Part shown: positions 18,686 to 26,999 of the stretch, in pieces
Position numbering within the stretch: position 1 is the first letter of the stretch
How the letters are laid out: each line of letters starts with the position of its first letter
Assembly (NCBI GenBank): GCA_023410715.1
Contig: JAEYPN010000025.1
Location: forward strand, 1 to 64,000
Length of the DNA stretch: 64,000 nucleotides
Source: Bacillota bacterium
GTDB taxonomy: Bacteria > Bacillota_I > Bacilli_A > Izemoplasmatales > UBA1188
Direction: 5' to 3'
Program-made: the position numbers and the translations under genes
The notes under the pieces: generated by a model
Database searches by the model: none
What the model was told of the DNA's origin: nothing
The model's input: only the letters and a program-made list of their open reading frames with translations

Positions 18686-19219
18686 TTATTCATTAAATTT
18701 TGTGTATCCGCCTTTAGCAATATCGTTTAAGCTTCCGGTAATTTTTGTTAATTCTTTATATCTACCAACAATTGAACCGTCTTTCACACAAAATAGCGCA
18801 GGAACAGCATTAGATAATTTATCTGTTGTTGTATCGAGTAGTGTGGCTAATTCTTTAAGTTTATCAGCATTATAATTTGTATCTTCTTCATCATCAATAG
18901 TTGAATAATCGATGAAGTAAACTTTTATTCCTTGAGCATTTTCTTTCGCAAACTCTAAAACTTTATCTTTAATTGATTCTGAATTTGAATTTGAAGTATA
19001 TAAATAAACTACATACTTTTCTTCAGATTGAGTTTTTATTTTAGATACATCGGTAATATAGTTGTTTGAGAAATCTTTATAGTCTAATTCGTTTTTAAAT
19101 GCTTGTGTTAGAAAAACAATACCAACAAACAATAATACGAATGCAAGGATGCCAACAACAAATGTAATGACTGTTTTCTTTTCACTTTTTCTTCTTCCTG
19201 CTTTTGCATAGCCTGCCAT
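18686..19219 (-). CDS. Membrane-anchored thioredoxin-fold-like protein lacking CxxC
   Basis: This protein has about 177 residues: a basic N-terminus (AGRRKSEKK), one transmembrane helix (about residues 17-40) and an exported or cytosolic domain. The domain reads like a thioredoxin fold: KYVVYLYTSNSNSES, then GIKVYFIDYST, then NAVPALFCVKDGSIVGRYKEL, where VPALF resembles the cis-Pro loop. The position of the redox CxxC is occupied by TSNSNS, so thiol-disulfide activity is unlikely. An in-frame GTG three codons upstream is part of the AGGTG ribosome-binding site; the ATG after it is chosen. It stands alone between its own terminator and the lipoprotein gene. The function is unknown. Confidence 0.7.
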   Translation of the reverse strand: MAGYAKAGRRKSEKKTVITFVVGILAFVLLFVGIVFLTQAFKNELDYKDFSNNYITDVSKIKTQSEEKYVVYLYTSNSNSESIKDKVLEFAKENAQGIKVYFIDYSTIDDEEDTNYNADKLKELATLLDTTTDKLSNAVPALFCVKDGSIVGRYKELTKITGSLNDIAKGGYTKFNE

Positions 19220-19286
19220 AATAATCACCTACCATATATACTTACGCATTTACTATTTTATAAGATTTCTTACGTTTTTGCAAGCA

Positions 19287-20270
19287 TTATTTTTTAATAC
19301 TATAATAAAACGAATTACTTACTCCTATTATTTCCTCATCTATCCCTTCAATACAGGTAATTTCTATCATTATGTCATTATATATAAATTTTAATGAGTT
19401 AGATGAAATCATTCCAATTCCTGATACAAGAACAATTGGATCGGCACTAAAATATGTTTTATCAACCGCAAGCTCATCATCAATTATTGTTTCACTGACA
19501 GTATACGAATATTCACCTTTGTAAACCAAAGTTAAATAATTAGTCATTTTTATTTCATTTTTTAGTTTTACACCTTCAGGACTATATTCTGGATAAAGGA
19601 AGGTTTTGTTTTTATTCATGACCTGTTCGCCAAGTTCTAAGCTCGCTTTTTCCATAATGTTTGTAATATCAAAAACATCATCTTTTATTTTTTGATTAGT
19701 CTTAAATTCACCAAATGTTACAGTAATATGTGGATTTAAAGCTTCATCCATTACCACAACTTCAGTTGGTAAAAGTGTATTTTTATTTAGCTTTATTGTT
19801 TGTGTTTTTAAATTTCTATTCATTTTATATGAAACATCAGATGTAATTTTATAACCATCATCAGTTTTAATAATTGTTGCTTCATCATCGTTTGCCACAT
19901 CATTTATAAGTGATTTTAAGATATAAGCATTTGATGAATTAGTAGGCCAATCACTTTGAAATTTAAAATATTTTTTACTGCTTGGCATAATAATAAATAC
20001 ACCTTCTTTATTTTTTAAAATGATCTGTAAATTATTATTACTTAAATTAGTCATTTTAACTAAATAAAGATCATCTTTTTTATAAAGAACGTTCATTTTA
20101 TATTTTACGGATTGTTCTTTTTCCTTTATTGTCATTACTGCTTCATACTCGTAATCATCAATTCTTTCGAGCATTGTCTGAAAATATTTTAAAGGATCTC
20201 TTTTTTTTGCCTGACATCCAAACAAAAATAACGTCAGTAAACAAATTAATACTTTTTTTATAATATGCAC
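19287..20270 (-). CDS. LolA-like / YdcC-type lipoprotein
   Basis: This 327-residue lipoprotein has signal peptide lipobox FGC (Cys19). The body has the alternating beta-strand pattern of LolA-like, DUF4367-type carrier proteins: YEYEAVMTIKEKEQSVKYKM, then QIILKNKEGVFIIMPSSKKYFKFQ, then LPTEVVVMDEALNPHITVTF, then a C-terminal YSYTVSETII. In Bacillus subtilis the YdcC protein of this type is encoded next to acpS; here acpS lies only one small gene away, supporting the relationship. YdcC is produced during sporulation in that organism, and the cargo of these proteins is unknown. The ORF starts with ATG at 20270. Similarity is by pattern, so the exact subfamily is uncertain. Confidence 0.65.
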   Translation of the reverse strand: MHIIKKVLICLLTLFLFGCQAKKRDPLKYFQTMLERIDDYEYEAVMTIKEKEQSVKYKMNVLYKKDDLYLVKMTNLSNNNLQIILKNKEGVFIIMPSSKKYFKFQSDWPTNSSNAYILKSLINDVANDDEATIIKTDDGYKITSDVSYKMNRNLKTQTIKLNKNTLLPTEVVVMDEALNPHITVTFGEFKTNQKIKDDVFDITNIMEKASLELGEQVMNKNKTFLYPEYSPEGVKLKNEIKMTNYLTLVYKGEYSYTVSETIIDDELAVDKTYFSADPIVLVSGIGMISSNSLKFIYNDIMIEITCIEGIDEEIIGVSNSFYYSIKK

Positions 20271-20371
20271 CCCATTTATTTCTACATAATTATATGAAAA
20301 AGATTAACGATTAATGTATAAATTTATCCTATTAAGTTAAAAATACTATTGAAATTTAAAAGGAGGCTTTT

Positions 20372-20578
20372 ATGAATACAATTCAAAAAATTGCTTTGGT
20401 TTTTACAATCATAGGCGGTTTAAATTGGGGGTTAGTTGGTATATTTAACTTTGACTTAGTTAAATTTATCTTTGGCGATATGACTTTTGTGACACGTGCT
20501 ATATTTACTATAGTAGGAATTTGTGCCATAATTAATATTGCAATATTCTCAGTTGATTTAGATAGAGATCATGTATAA
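20372..20578 (+). CDS. DUF378 family small membrane protein
   Basis: This 68-residue protein has two hydrophobic segments and the DUF378 signature IGGLNWGLVGIFNFDLV near its start, then TRAIFTIVGICAIINI. Relatives such as B. subtilis YuzA are uncharacterised inner-membrane proteins. AAAGGAGG lies 6-7 nt before the ATG. It is one of few plus-strand genes here and sits between the YdcC-like lipoprotein and acpS on the opposite strand. Its stop runs directly into a hairpin shared with acpS. Confidence 0.9.
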   Translation: MNTIQKIALVFTIIGGLNWGLVGIFNFDLVKFIFGDMTFVTRAIFTIVGICAIINIAIFSVDLDRDHV

Positions 20579-20604
20579 AAAAAAGGGCCTACTGAGGCCT
20601 TTTT
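20578..20604. terminator. Bidirectional terminator between DUF378 and acpS
   Basis: AAAGGGCC and GGCCTTT arms with one bulged G and a short loop are flanked by A and T runs on both sides, so it can end transcription from either direction. The acpS stop codon is inside the hairpin. Confidence 0.75.
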
Positions 20605-20933
20605 GCAATTATGACAATTGATAAAGCTTGTGTAGCTGTATGCGTGATGGAAATACTAATGTCTTCTTCCCCGTCAACATAAGGTGCACCATTATCACTT
20701 ATTAAAATTGATATCTCACGATATCTTTTTTTTTGGTTATCAGCTTTAAATAAAGCTTCCTTAGCCGCAAATCTTCCCGCTAAAAATTCAATCTTTCGTT
20801 TTTCCAATTTAAAACTGTTAAATATTTGTAATTCTTTTTCTGATAATATTTTATTAATAAATCTTAAGTTGTTAATTTGTTTTTCAATATCTTTTAATTC
20901 TACTAGATCAATTCCAACTTTATTTGGATTCAT
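20589..20933 (-). CDS. acpS: Holo-[acyl-carrier-protein] synthase
   Basis: AcpS transfers 4'-phosphopantetheine from CoA to apo-ACP for fatty acid synthesis. The protein (about 114 residues from the chosen ATG) has the family motifs VGIDLVEL (Mg-binding Asp), FLAGRFAAKEALFKA (catalytic Glu and Lys) and SISITHT. Length is normal. A TTG four codons upstream touches the AAGGAG site and is less likely as start than the ATG. The gene start overlaps the whiA end by 14 bases, so the two are translationally coupled. It ends in the hairpin shared with DUF378. Confidence 0.95.
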   Translation of the reverse strand: MNPNKVGIDLVELKDIEKQINNLRFINKILSEKELQIFNSFKLEKRKIEFLAGRFAAKEALFKADNQKKRYREISILISDNGAPYVDGEEDISISITHTATQALSIVIIAKRPQ

Positions 20934-21831
20934 ATTTTTCTGCAATCTCCTTTATCATTCTAAACCGATGGTTTAACGCAGACTTAGATATCGGCTTACT
21001 AAAGTGATCACCACTTACCTCACTTAATTCACTTAAGGTTTTATCTGGATATTCTTTTCTTAAAAAAATTGCTTCTTTTAAAGTATCTTTCAGTTCACCA
21101 AACATTTTATTTTCCACAATGCTTATATACTCTAACTGTTTATTCGATGCTTCAATAGCTTTCTTTTCATTAGCTATTTCACAGTTAATTATCCGGTTAA
21201 TTGAATTATTAAAATCACGATTAATTCGTTCATCCTCAAAATCAATTAATTTTTTTACTGCGCCTACAAGCCTTAGAAAGTCGGAAATCTTTTCAGCTTC
21301 TTTAACATAACAAATGTACCCACGTTTATTCTTAGTGGTCTTAGCTTTTAAATTATACTCATTTAATAAGTTTTTTAATTTCTCGGCTTTGTTAATATCA
21401 AAAGTTTGAATTTCTAAATGATATGAGGATTTTTCAGGGTTATTTATAGAACCATTAGAAAGAAATGCTCCTTTAATATATGATCTTTTACAACAATCCT
21501 CATATAAAGAATCTTTATTATCAAATAAATGAATGTCATTAATTATTTCATGATCATTATCATCAATTGAAATAATATATACATCCTCTTTATTGAGCCT
21601 TAACTGCTTCTTCGCAAGGACCGTTACGTTTACTTTATATAAATCATTAACTATCGCATATATCTTTTTTGCAACCTCTAAGTTTTTGCTTTGAAAATTT
21701 ATTTTTATTCCTTCTTTGCTGATTGTTACATCACTTGCTGTTTGAAAGGCACCAGCTAACATGGCTTTTTCGCAACATTCCTTGCTTTTAACACTTGCTA
21801 ATTCTGATTTAAGTTCCATAGAAAAAGACAT
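20920..21831 (-). CDS. whiA: Sporulation/cell-division regulator WhiA
   Basis: This WhiA protein (about 303 residues) combines an N-terminal degenerate LAGLIDADG homing-endonuclease-like fold (KECCEKAMLAGAF, then CCKRSYIKGAFLSNGSI) with a C-terminal helix-turn-helix ending KPISKSALNHRFRMIKEIAEKY. It is a DNA-binding protein that in Gram-positives influences cell division, chromosome segregation and, in Streptomyces, sporulation. An ATG following AGGAGTG is chosen; the upstream GTG is part of the ribosome-binding site. It follows lgt by 14 bp within a run of same-strand genes (hprK, lgt, whiA, acpS). Confidence 0.95.
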   Translation of the reverse strand: MSFSMELKSELASVKSKECCEKAMLAGAFQTASDVTISKEGIKINFQSKNLEVAKKIYAIVNDLYKVNVTVLAKKQLRLNKEDVYIISIDDNDHEIINDIHLFDNKDSLYEDCCKRSYIKGAFLSNGSINNPEKSSYHLEIQTFDINKAEKLKNLLNEYNLKAKTTKNKRGYICYVKEAEKISDFLRLVGAVKKLIDFEDERINRDFNNSINRIINCEIANEKKAIEASNKQLEYISIVENKMFGELKDTLKEAIFLRKEYPDKTLSELSEVSGDHFSKPISKSALNHRFRMIKEIAEKYESK

Positions 21832-21845
21832 GTCAACCACTCCTA

Positions 21846-22757
21846 TTATTTCTTTTCTGTTAGTATTTCATGATAAAATTTTGTTTTTTTAAAGAATCTT
21901 ACGTAAACAAAGAAAATTATACCTACTATTATTAAGCCTACTGATATTACTTGAGCTTGACGGAATTCTTGACCAAACATTTTAATATAAAGTGAATCCT
22001 GACGCATTGATTCAATAAAGAAGCGACCGATAGAATACCAGATTAAATAAACCGATAATAATTCACCTGATCTTGTTAACCTTGTTCTTCTTAAAATAAA
22101 GATAATTATTAAACCAATGATGTTCCAACAAGATTCATAAAAGAAGGTTGGGTGATAGTATCCAAGAATTGTTTCACCTATTGAATCAAGATAGCCTTCA
22201 CCACCTGTTGAGATAGCCATGTTCTTTACAACGAAGTTTGGAACAAGGTGACCTTTTAACCAAGCATTTTGTTCTACTGCTGTTAAAGCGCCTTTTCCAA
22301 CTACCGGGCCATATGCTTCGACATTAAAGAAGTTGCCCCATCGTCCAAAAATTTGTCCAATTAAAAAACCTGGTGCAATTAAATCAACAACTTTGTAAAT
22401 ATCAATTTTTCTAATCTTACAATAAATTATTGCACAAATGATTGCGGTTAGAAAAGCGCCATGTATAGCCAGTCCACCTTCCCAAATGTAAAAAATTTTA
22501 AGTAAGTTATCTTTATATGAACTCCATTCAAAAATCACATAATATAATCTTGCACCAATGATTGATAGAGGAACAATATATAAAATTCCATCATATAAAT
22601 CATCTAATTTGATTCCTACCCTTTTACATTCTCTCACGCCCATGATGATTGCAAAAACAATACCCATCATAATCATTATGGCATATTTAGCAATTTTAAA
22701 ATCGCCAATTTCTATAAAATTAGGACTATAAAACCAATCAACAAATGATAAAAACAT
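21846..22757 (-). CDS. lgt: Prolipoprotein diacylglyceryl transferase
   Basis: Lgt attaches diacylglycerol to the lipobox cysteine of prelipoproteins in the membrane. The 303-residue multi-pass protein has the family signature GRWGNFFNVEAYG (about residues 140-152), WEGGLAIHGAFL and the late R-containing segment IGRFFIESMRQDSL. It is adjacent to hprK (2 bp spacing), the classical Firmicute arrangement. Its presence fits the five lipoprotein precursors encoded in this window. Confidence 0.97.
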   Translation of the reverse strand: MFLSFVDWFYSPNFIEIGDFKIAKYAIMIMMGIVFAIIMGVRECKRVGIKLDDLYDGILYIVPLSIIGARLYYVIFEWSSYKDNLLKIFYIWEGGLAIHGAFLTAIICAIIYCKIRKIDIYKVVDLIAPGFLIGQIFGRWGNFFNVEAYGPVVGKGALTAVEQNAWLKGHLVPNFVVKNMAISTGGEGYLDSIGETILGYYHPTFFYESCWNIIGLIIIFILRRTRLTRSGELLSVYLIWYSIGRFFIESMRQDSLYIKMFGQEFRQAQVISVGLIIVGIIFFVYVRFFKKTKFYHEILTEKK

Positions 22758-22759
22758 AA

Positions 22760-23689
22760 TTATTCCTCGCTTTCGTTCTTCTTAATTTGGTTGTTTAGGG
22801 CATCACAGAATGTTTGTGCTGCATTAACCCCTAACAAACGAGACTTAAATTCCATTGCTGCTGCTTCAACTAAGGTTGCTGTGTTTCTGGCTTCAGTAAT
22901 TGGAAGTTTTCTGCAAGCAACATCTGTATCAAATAATTTTGTTAAATCAGTACTGATACCTAAGCGATCATAATCACCATCTTCATCCCATTTTTCAAGC
23001 TTAACAATTAAAGAAATTCTCTTGCTTTCCCTAAATGCTTTAACCCCAAATAGATTGACGACATTCACAATACCAATACCGCGAATCTCTAAGTATCTTT
23101 TTAGTAAATCTGGTGCTTGACCCATAACATAACCAATTTCTCTTTGATAATAATCAACGCGGTCATCGGCAATTAATTGATATCCTCTTCTAATTAATTC
23201 AAGTGCAACTTCACTTTTACCAATGCCTGATTCACCAGTTATAACAACACCAACGCCCAACACATCAAGAAGAACACCATGCATCGTTCTTCTTTCTGCC
23301 ATTTTTTCTTCTAAATATTTATATAAGTTACTAAATAACGCGTTTGTACTGTTCTCACTTTTTAAGACAGGAACATCATAAATGTTCCCATATTTAATAA
23401 ACACCTCAGGTATTTCACATTTCTTAGAAAATATGACTGCTGGTGGTAATTTTTCAAAAATCATTCGTACTCGAATATCTTGATCATTTTCATTTAACCA
23501 ATGAAAAAATGCAGTTTCTTTTGAACCCATAATTTGAATTCTGATAAACTCATAAAAATCGAACATCCCAGCTAACTCAAGACCTGGTCTTGTTAGCATT
23601 GGTTTAGATACAGTTCGATTTAATCCTTCACTACCGGAAACAACTTGTAATTTAAAATCTCTTACAATGTCTTTTATTGTTACTTTCAT
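22760..23689 (-). CDS. hprK: HPr kinase/phosphorylase
   Basis: HprK phosphorylates and dephosphorylates Ser46 of HPr, the switch for carbon catabolite control in low-GC Gram-positives. The 309-residue protein has His137 (MHGVL), the P-loop TGESGIGKS (151-159) and the family signature LEIRGIGIVNV near residue 200. Length is normal. It is translationally linked with the preceding VanZ-like gene (1-base overlap) and followed closely by lgt. Its presence implies a phosphotransferase system and catabolite control, consistent with the sugar-type ABC operon and glycolytic genes here. Confidence 0.97.
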   Translation of the reverse strand: MKVTIKDIVRDFKLQVVSGSEGLNRTVSKPMLTRPGLELAGMFDFYEFIRIQIMGSKETAFFHWLNENDQDIRVRMIFEKLPPAVIFSKKCEIPEVFIKYGNIYDVPVLKSENSTNALFSNLYKYLEEKMAERRTMHGVLLDVLGVGVVITGESGIGKSEVALELIRRGYQLIADDRVDYYQREIGYVMGQAPDLLKRYLEIRGIGIVNVVNLFGVKAFRESKRISLIVKLEKWDEDGDYDRLGISTDLTKLFDTDVACRKLPITEARNTATLVEAAAMEFKSRLLGVNAAQTFCDALNNQIKKNESEE

Positions 23690-24147
23690 TATTTTAACCT
23701 CTTGTAAATCATTTTTAGTAGAATGCCAAGTACTACACCAAACATATTAATAACGATGTCCACAACATCAAACACACCGAGCCTGGTGACTCCTTGAATA
23801 AGTTCTATTAATATAATACCACAAAAAGAGTAAAACAAAGTGATAAAAACATTATTTTTATAGCCTATAAAGCCTAAAGGAATAAAGGCTATAACATTCC
23901 CAAAAACATTAATAAACACTGTTTTGTTTTTTAAAATTATTTTAAGCCAATCAAATAAATAAGAAAAATCAAAAGAAAAAATCATTCCATCAGGCCTATG
24001 TCTTGCAAAAAGTAAAATTATTAAAGAAACAAAATACTGTATTTTCCAGGTTGTTTTTGTTGGCTTTTTATTTATAAAGAGTAAGACAATAAAAAATAGG
24101 GAATTAAAAATTAAAATATACCCTATTGTTTTTACATATGCTTGCAT
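23689..24147 (-). CDS. VanZ-like membrane protein
   Basis: This 152-residue protein has four to five hydrophobic helices and the VanZ-family pattern: NVFGNVIAFIPLGFIGY, then IILIELIQGVTRLGVFDVVDIVINMFGVVLG. VanZ-like proteins are small membrane proteins, some linked to glycopeptide resistance, mostly of unknown role. It shares one base with hprK and lies 35 bp after uvrA in the same direction. The function is not determined. Confidence 0.85.
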   Translation of the reverse strand: MQAYVKTIGYILIFNSLFFIVLLFINKKPTKTTWKIQYFVSLIILLFARHRPDGMIFSFDFSYLFDWLKIILKNKTVFINVFGNVIAFIPLGFIGYKNNVFITLFYSFCGIILIELIQGVTRLGVFDVVDIVINMFGVVLGILLKMIYKRLK

Positions 24148-24182
24148 TAAACCACCATAAATAGTTTATGCCAAATTTAATT

Positions 24183-26987
24183 TTATAAAACCTTTTTTAA
24201 AAATTGACCTGTATAACTCTTTTCGCAAGCTGCTACTTCTTCTGGTGTTCCTGTAACAACTACCTGTCCACCATCATCTCCACCTTCAGGTCCAAGGTCA
24301 ATTATATAGTCAGCGTTTTTAATTACATCTAGATTATGTTCAATGATGACAACACTAGCTCCCGCATCAACAATCTTATGAATGACATATAGAAGTTTTT
24401 TTACATCATCAGTATGAAGTCCTGTTGTTGGTTCATCTAAGATATATAGCGCTTTAGGTGAAATCCTCTTATAAAGTTCACTTGCAAGTTTAACTCTTTG
24501 GGCTTCACCACCTGACAAAGTAGGTGCTGGTTGTCCAAGTTTAATATAGCCTAAGCCAACTTCGACAAGTGTATTAAGCTTACTATAAATCTTCGGAATA
24601 TTTTCAAAAAATTTACATGCATCCTCAATTGTCATATCTAAAACATCTGAGATATTTTTACCTTTATACCTAACTTCCAAGGTTTCCTTATTATATCTTT
24701 TACCTTGGCAGCTTTCACAGGTGATATATACATCTGGTAAGAAGTTCATTTCAATTCTAATAACACCATCGCCCATACATGATTCACATCTTCCACCTTT
24801 GACGTTAAATGAGAAACGACCTTTATCGTATCCTCTCATTTTTGCTTCTTGTGTTAAAGTAAATAAATCACGAATATCATCAAAGACACCAGTATATGTA
24901 CCTGGATTACTCCTTGGTGTTCTACCAATAGGAGATTGGTCAACGACTATCAATTTATCGATATCACCAATATTTTTTATTTCATCAAAATCACCTGGTT
25001 GATCTTTTTTACGGTATAATCTCTTTCCTATTTCTTTGGCTAATATTTCATTTACTAAGGTTGATTTACCAGAACCTGATACTCCAGTTACTAAGGTTAA
25101 TAAACCAAAAGGAATTTTTACATTAATATTCTTTAGATTATTTTCTCTTGCTCCAATAATTTCTATGAAACCATGTTCAGGTTTTCTTCTTTTTTCTGGT
25201 AAATCAATTTTAAGTCTTCCTGATAAATATTTACCAGTTATAGAATTTTCATCCCTTAAAATTTCTTCATAAGTGCCACTAAAGATAACCTCTCCACCAT
25301 GGCTTCCAGCCTCTGGACCAATATCGACAATATAATCTGATTCTCTCATGATTTCATCATCATGCTCAACGACAATTAGCGTATTACCTAAGTCGCGCAT
25401 TTCTTTAAGCGTATTAATTAATCTTGCGTTATCACGCTGATGTAAACCAATTGATGGCTCATCTAACACATACAAAATACCTGTTAATTTACTACCAATT
25501 TGCGTCGCCAGTCTAATACGCTGTGATTCACCACCAGATAAATTACCAGCCATTCTATCAAGGGTTAAATAATCTAAACCGACATTCTTTAAAAAGTCAA
25601 GTCTATTAATTATTTCTTTGAAAATTGGTTGGGCAATTTGCTTCTGCTTTGAAGTTAGCGACATATTTTTAAAATTTTCTAATGAATGTTTTACAGAGTG
25701 ATGTGATAATTCATTAATATTCATAGAGTCAACTTGAACGCTTAAAGCGGCCTCGTTTAGTCTTTTACCATGACATTTTTCACATGGTAAGTCAATCATA
25801 TAGCTCTCTATCCATTCTCTAATAAACTTTGAATTAGTTTCCATATAACGTCTTTCAAAGTTATTAATTATGCCTTCAAATTTTTTTGTTTGTCTATGAT
25901 ATGACTCGCTGCTTTTTGATTGATATTCAACAACAAGTGGCACATCAGATCCATATAAAATAATATTTTGCTGCTCCTCTGTTAAATCCATAAACGGAAT
26001 ATCACGCGGAATATTATGTTCTGTTAAGCAAGCATCTAAAATCTGAAATGAGCTAGTTTCTTCTTTTGACCAGCATGATAATGCCCCTTCATCAATTGAT
26101 AAAGATGGATCTTTAATTAAAAGCGACACATCAATTTTTCTTTTGAAACCTAAACCTGAACATTCAGGACAGGCACCAAATGGTGAGTTAAAAGAAAATA
26201 ATCTTGGTTCAAGCTTGCCGACCTGGAATCCACATTCAGGACAGGCATACTTCTCTGAAAACAAAAATTCTTTATCATTAATTAAAGCAATAACTAAACC
26301 ATCACTTAGTTTAGATGCAATCTCTAAAGATTCTGATAAACGAGCTGATACATCATTTTTTATTATTATACGGTCAACTACGACTGCTATATCATGCTTC
26401 TTATTTTTATCGAGTTCAATATTATCTTCTAAATCATATATTTCACTATCAACTCTTACTTTACTATAACCATCTTTGATTAAACGTTCGAAAACTTTTT
26501 CATGTGTTCCCTTCTTACCTCTAACTATTGGCGATAAAATTTGCACTCTCGCATCAGGAAAGCTTAAAACACGGTCTGCCATCTCTTCAATGGTCTGTGA
26601 GTTAATTGGGATATGATGATTAGGGCAGTAAGGAACCCCAATTCTTGCATATAAAAGTCGAAAATAATCATAGATTTCCGTAATTGTTCCAACAGTTGAT
26701 CTTGGATTTTTATTAGTGGTTTTTTGATCAATAGATATGGCTGGACTAAGTCCTTCAATACTTTCCACATCCGGTTTATCGAAATCACCTAAAAATTGTC
26801 TTACATAAGATGAGAGGCTATTAATATAGCGACCCTGTCCTTCTTTATATATTGTATCAAAAGCAAGTGATGTTTTTCCTGAACCAGAAACACCAGTCAT
26901 AATGACTAGTTTGTTTTTTGGGATTTTTACATCAATGTTTTTTAAATTATGGGTTTTGACACCCTTGGCAATTAAATAATCGCCCAT
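24183..26987 (-). CDS. uvrA: Excinuclease ABC subunit A
   Basis: UvrA is the damage-recognition ATPase of nucleotide excision repair. The protein (about 934 residues) has two ABC ATPase modules with P-loops GVSGSGKT and GVSGSGKS and signatures NLSGGESQRIRLA and TLSGGEAQRVKLA. Two zinc modules are visible (CPECGFQVG...CPECSG and CESCMGDG...CESCQG). Length is normal. The usual partner uvrB is not adjacent. An upstream in-frame GTG belongs to the AGGTGATTATT ribosome-binding region, so the ATG before GDYLIAKG is chosen. It follows ligA by only a few bases. Confidence 0.98.
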   Translation of the reverse strand: MGDYLIAKGVKTHNLKNIDVKIPKNKLVIMTGVSGSGKTSLAFDTIYKEGQGRYINSLSSYVRQFLGDFDKPDVESIEGLSPAISIDQKTTNKNPRSTVGTITEIYDYFRLLYARIGVPYCPNHHIPINSQTIEEMADRVLSFPDARVQILSPIVRGKKGTHEKVFERLIKDGYSKVRVDSEIYDLEDNIELDKNKKHDIAVVVDRIIIKNDVSARLSESLEIASKLSDGLVIALINDKEFLFSEKYACPECGFQVGKLEPRLFSFNSPFGACPECSGLGFKRKIDVSLLIKDPSLSIDEGALSCWSKEETSSFQILDACLTEHNIPRDIPFMDLTEEQQNIILYGSDVPLVVEYQSKSSESYHRQTKKFEGIINNFERRYMETNSKFIREWIESYMIDLPCEKCHGKRLNEAALSVQVDSMNINELSHHSVKHSLENFKNMSLTSKQKQIAQPIFKEIINRLDFLKNVGLDYLTLDRMAGNLSGGESQRIRLATQIGSKLTGILYVLDEPSIGLHQRDNARLINTLKEMRDLGNTLIVVEHDDEIMRESDYIVDIGPEAGSHGGEVIFSGTYEEILRDENSITGKYLSGRLKIDLPEKRRKPEHGFIEIIGARENNLKNINVKIPFGLLTLVTGVSGSGKSTLVNEILAKEIGKRLYRKKDQPGDFDEIKNIGDIDKLIVVDQSPIGRTPRSNPGTYTGVFDDIRDLFTLTQEAKMRGYDKGRFSFNVKGGRCESCMGDGVIRIEMNFLPDVYITCESCQGKRYNKETLEVRYKGKNISDVLDMTIEDACKFFENIPKIYSKLNTLVEVGLGYIKLGQPAPTLSGGEAQRVKLASELYKRISPKALYILDEPTTGLHTDDVKKLLYVIHKIVDAGASVVIIEHNLDVIKNADYIIDLGPEGGDDGGQVVVTGTPEEVAACEKSYTGQFLKKVL

Positions 26988-26999
26988 AATAATCACCTG

